This document shows positions 61,509 through 64,000 of a DNA stretch of 64,000 nucleotides, piece by piece; position 1 is the stretch's first letter; each line of letters opens with the position of its first letter. This DNA is from Atherinomorus stipes (Eukaryota; Chordata; Actinopteri; Atheriniformes; Atherinidae): NCBI GenBank assembly GCA_023101725.1, contig JALJCO010010226.1:62001-126000 (forward strand). The letters run 5' to 3'. The notes under the pieces were generated by a model. That model was given only the letters and a program-made list of their open reading frames with translations, was not told the DNA's origin and did no database searches. Both the position numbers and the translations under genes were made by a program.

Positions 61509-61618
61509 TCCAAGGCCGCGGCAAACCAGGACGCAGCTGAAAAACTACAGATTTATGAAACTGATGCTGCTTATCAGTTTTTAACTTTATTCTTAGGACT
61601 CATTAATGCCCTACATTA

Positions 61619-62453
61619 AGGAATAGTACACCCACAGAATGATGATCCTTCATTTTCTACTCACCTTCATACTGAGCAAGACTCTGGAGCACTTTTTTAA
61701 TATCCCAAATGCAGCCGGAGATCGGACAGGTTTTTGTTTTCCCCCAACTTTGATATAATGGAGTTCACCAGGGCTCGAACCAAAAAGGTCCATAAAAGTC
61801 CACAAAAACTTGTCAATATTCCTCCATACTGCTCGTCCAATGTAATCCAAGTCTCCTGAGTGGGTAGCATCCGTAATTTACTGGAAACAACATCATTTAG
61901 TATATTTTTATAGCCTAATCAATAGAACATCTAGCTGCCGCAAAGCACGCCCCTGCAAGTTCACGACATTACCGAAGCCGCGACGTTCTGCTCCTACTCT
62001 GCCGATAATGCAAGCGTTGTGCAAAGACCGAACGAGCTGCAGACAAACCAGGACAAACACAAGAGGTGTTGGTTATTGATTTAAAACAACAAAATAAAAG
62101 AAAAAGAGAACGCGCGATCTCGTCTGCTGCCGCTTCCGTAGGGTCGTGAACTCGCAGGGGCCCATTTTTCAACAGACAGATGTAGTACTGTAGTACCAGT
62201 AAATTGTGGACGCTACCCACTCAGGACACTTGGATTACATTGGACGAGCAGTATGGAGGAATATTGACAAGTTTTTGTGGACATTTATGGACTTTTTTGT
62301 TTCAGTCACTGGTGAACTCCATTATGTGAAAGTTGGGGGGAAAAGAAAACCTGTCAGATCTCCGGCTGCATTTGAGATATTAAAAAAGTGCTCCAGAGTC
62401 TTGCTCAGCATGAGGGTGAGTAGAAGATGAAGGACCATCATTCTATTCCTTTA
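61619..62453. repeat. Foldback element, family B copy 3 (complete)
   Basis: Ends AAGGAATAGTACACCCACAG and TCATTCTATTCCTTTAA are inverted. The arms are about 250-300 bases and pair nearly throughout (CTGCTCGTCCAATGTAATCC against GGATTACATTGGACGAGCAG), around a core with CTCTGCCGATAATGCAAGCG. The best-preserved copy in the window. Frames read from it on either strand are palindrome shadows. Confidence 0.85.
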
Positions 62454-62459
62454 AATACG

Positions 62460-63780
62460 CACATAGATGCAGCCTTCTGTTGATCTTTTCGGTGTCTTTA
62501 CGTGCATGTTTCAGTCTGTTTTCTGAGAACGTGCATGCGAGGGCGAGGCTGCAAAAAGCAGCCACCGTGTGACCAGTGAAAGAAACAGCAGAAAAAGCTG
62601 GGATGTGTTTAATGACTGCACAGACTTTCGCCATCTGAAGTTGGAAATGAACTCTGAACCCTGCACTGCCCTCTAGTGTAATTATAGCCCCCTTCACGGC
62701 CTACGTCACAGTGATGTCGCTGTAGCTGGAGGATAAAACAGAGGAAAGCTGTAGAAATGAGCTTTCTCAAGTGTCATTACGACTTTTAAATGTTGTCTTG
62801 TTGTGTGTTTGGGTGCCAAAGTAGCAGAAACAACATTCGTGGCAGTAAATTAAAGTTTTTTAGGACATTCACGGACACTGGTCCTCAGAAAAAATGAATA
62901 TAATTATGGTTCAATGCAATAAGATAAAAAGACTAAACAGCGAAGCTCACCATTAATGCTGCGTTTGCAGTTTAAATAGTACTGCTGAATGACTGCAACA
63001 AGACTTTAGTCTGCAATGTAAAACTGAAAACGTCAAACATGTTCTGCTTTTCCCTAAAAGCAATACAACAAATCACCATAACACACAACGGAACGAGTGT
63101 AACAGATGCTGTTTCCGTTAGCTTAAACTTACCAGCATGCAGGTGCAGTTTGCTGTTAAAATGATGTTTTCCCGATTGATGACGATTCAGGTCTCATGTC
63201 ATTCTTCTTGCTTCGACCTGACTCGACCGTAGCACAAGATCCAAACGTAGATTGATGTATTTTATAATTAGAAGGTATTGTGACCATTTCTGACATAGTT
63301 GTCGGCATCCAGCTGTTTCTTTGCTCTGAGCTTCTCTTTGCTGGACACACATGGTGTCTGGATTAGACGTCCAGCCACTTCAGCGTCTGCAGCGCAGAAG
63401 ATTTTCATCCTCTCCTGTAAGGTGTCTGGATCAGCCTGCTTCCATCTGTTTGCGGTTATTTATTAAAACATCTGTATCGGTCCGTAGAGTGAGTGTCTGG
63501 ACATATTCCACATTTCTCAGACTGAAACACTTGTTTAAAAACTCTCCATTTACCAAAAAGCCACTAAAACCTTCTAGCTGCCGCTTGTTAACATAGCGTC
63601 TAGAGCTGCTTTTGCCTCCAGGCTAAGCCCCGCCCACCAAAAACGTCACCGTGTTTGCAAACTTTGAAAGGGTCTATTGAATAACAACCATGCCAATGTA
63701 ACGGACTCATGGGAGCATGTGTGAAAATTTGACTTGGATTTACTTATTTACATTTCTTGATACTTTTTGTTGTTCTTTCG
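62460..63780. other. Downstream flank, no gene recognised
   Basis: Contains moderately GC-rich patches (for example GGCTAAGCCCCGCCCACC at about 63621) of a kind common at fish MITE ends, but I could not pair them with confidence. Frames are short and lack recognisable domains. Confidence 0.4.
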
Positions 63781-63783
63781 CCG

Positions 63784-63905
63784 TACCATGGACTGGCGGC
63801 CTGTCCAGCATGTACCCGCCCTCGCGCTTGTGGCTTCTTGGATGGCTCCAACCACATGCAACCCTGCTGGATTAAGTAGGCATAGACGGTTGATGGATTG
63901 GGTTT
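63784..63905 (+). repeat. Degenerate SINE/LINE-tail repeat
   Basis: TACCATGGACTGGCGGCCTG through CTCCAACCACATGCAACCC to ACGGTTGATGGATTGG is a diverged copy of a very common fish repeat whose usual form reads GGACTGGCGACCTGTCCAGG and ends in a GGATGGATGG tail. Confidence 0.6.
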
Positions 63906-64000
63906 GATCCTAATTACTGCTCCTATCCTTAAAGGTAGAATCTGGAGTTTTTCCCCTGAAAATAAACGCTGGACTTATGCAAGTGAAATCCGTCTCAATC

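Noticed and set aside
62206..62430. Open frame with plausible peptide on the plus strand, similar frames at 61650, 19606 and 23965 on the minus strand
   Set aside because: All are translations of the family B foldback arms on opposite strands; the palindrome makes the same peptide appear repeatedly.

Overview
This 64 kb window is vertebrate nuclear DNA, almost certainly from a ray-finned (teleost) fish. The genes are intron-split, their proteins align closely with human proteins I know, intergenic DNA is AT-rich, and the non-coding space is full of fish-type interspersed repeats: L2-like LINE fragments, long-inverted-repeat MITEs and Tc1-like termini. The species cannot be named from the sequence. 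All identifications rest on recalled family sequences and on reading splice sites by eye.

Layout. (1) 0.99-5.6 kb, + strand: odc1 (ornithine decarboxylase), 9 coding exons, 460 aa, intact, with TATA box, split uORF and long 3' UTR. (2) 8.5-18.0 kb, - strand: a family C GPCR most like GPRC6A, 6 coding exons, about 837 aa, carrying two single-base frameshifts and a nested LINE in intron 1. (3) 18-22.8 kb: gene-free repeat island. (4) 22.9-38.8 kb, + strand: matn3 (matrilin-3), with signal peptide, vWA domain, seven EGF-like exons, decayed extra EGF exons, and a coiled coil interrupted by a U12-type AT-AC intron. (5) 40.3-57.6 kb, + strand: wdr35/ift121, 27 coding exons, about 1,173 aa, with four single-base frameshifts. 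(6) 59.8-61.5 kb, + strand: kcns3 (Kv9.3), one coding exon, 425 aa, intact. (7) 61.6-64 kb: repeats only. odc1, matn3, wdr35 and kcns3 orthologues all lie on human 2p24-p25, so this looks like a conserved synteny block; matn3 and wdr35 are also adjacent and co-oriented in human.

The genes do not form a pathway. They act in polyamine synthesis, amino-acid or cation sensing, cartilage matrix assembly, intraflagellar transport and modulation of Kv2 channels.

The most striking pattern is that three unrelated genes contain eight short indels. Seven lie at mononucleotide runs or doublets, and one lies near an A-run. Correcting each restores frame and makes every total CDS length an exact multiple of three. 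Splice sites and conserved residues are otherwise kept. I read this mainly as uncorrected sequencing or assembly error, not parallel gene death. Biologically, the best leads are the expanded and partly decaying EGF exon array of matn3, two in-phase alternative donors that would include or remove an Asp/Asn/Gly-rich linker in matn3, the AT-AC intron, and a 10-codon odc1 uORF whose stop codon is created by splicing. I found no CRISPR, operon or clearly new system.
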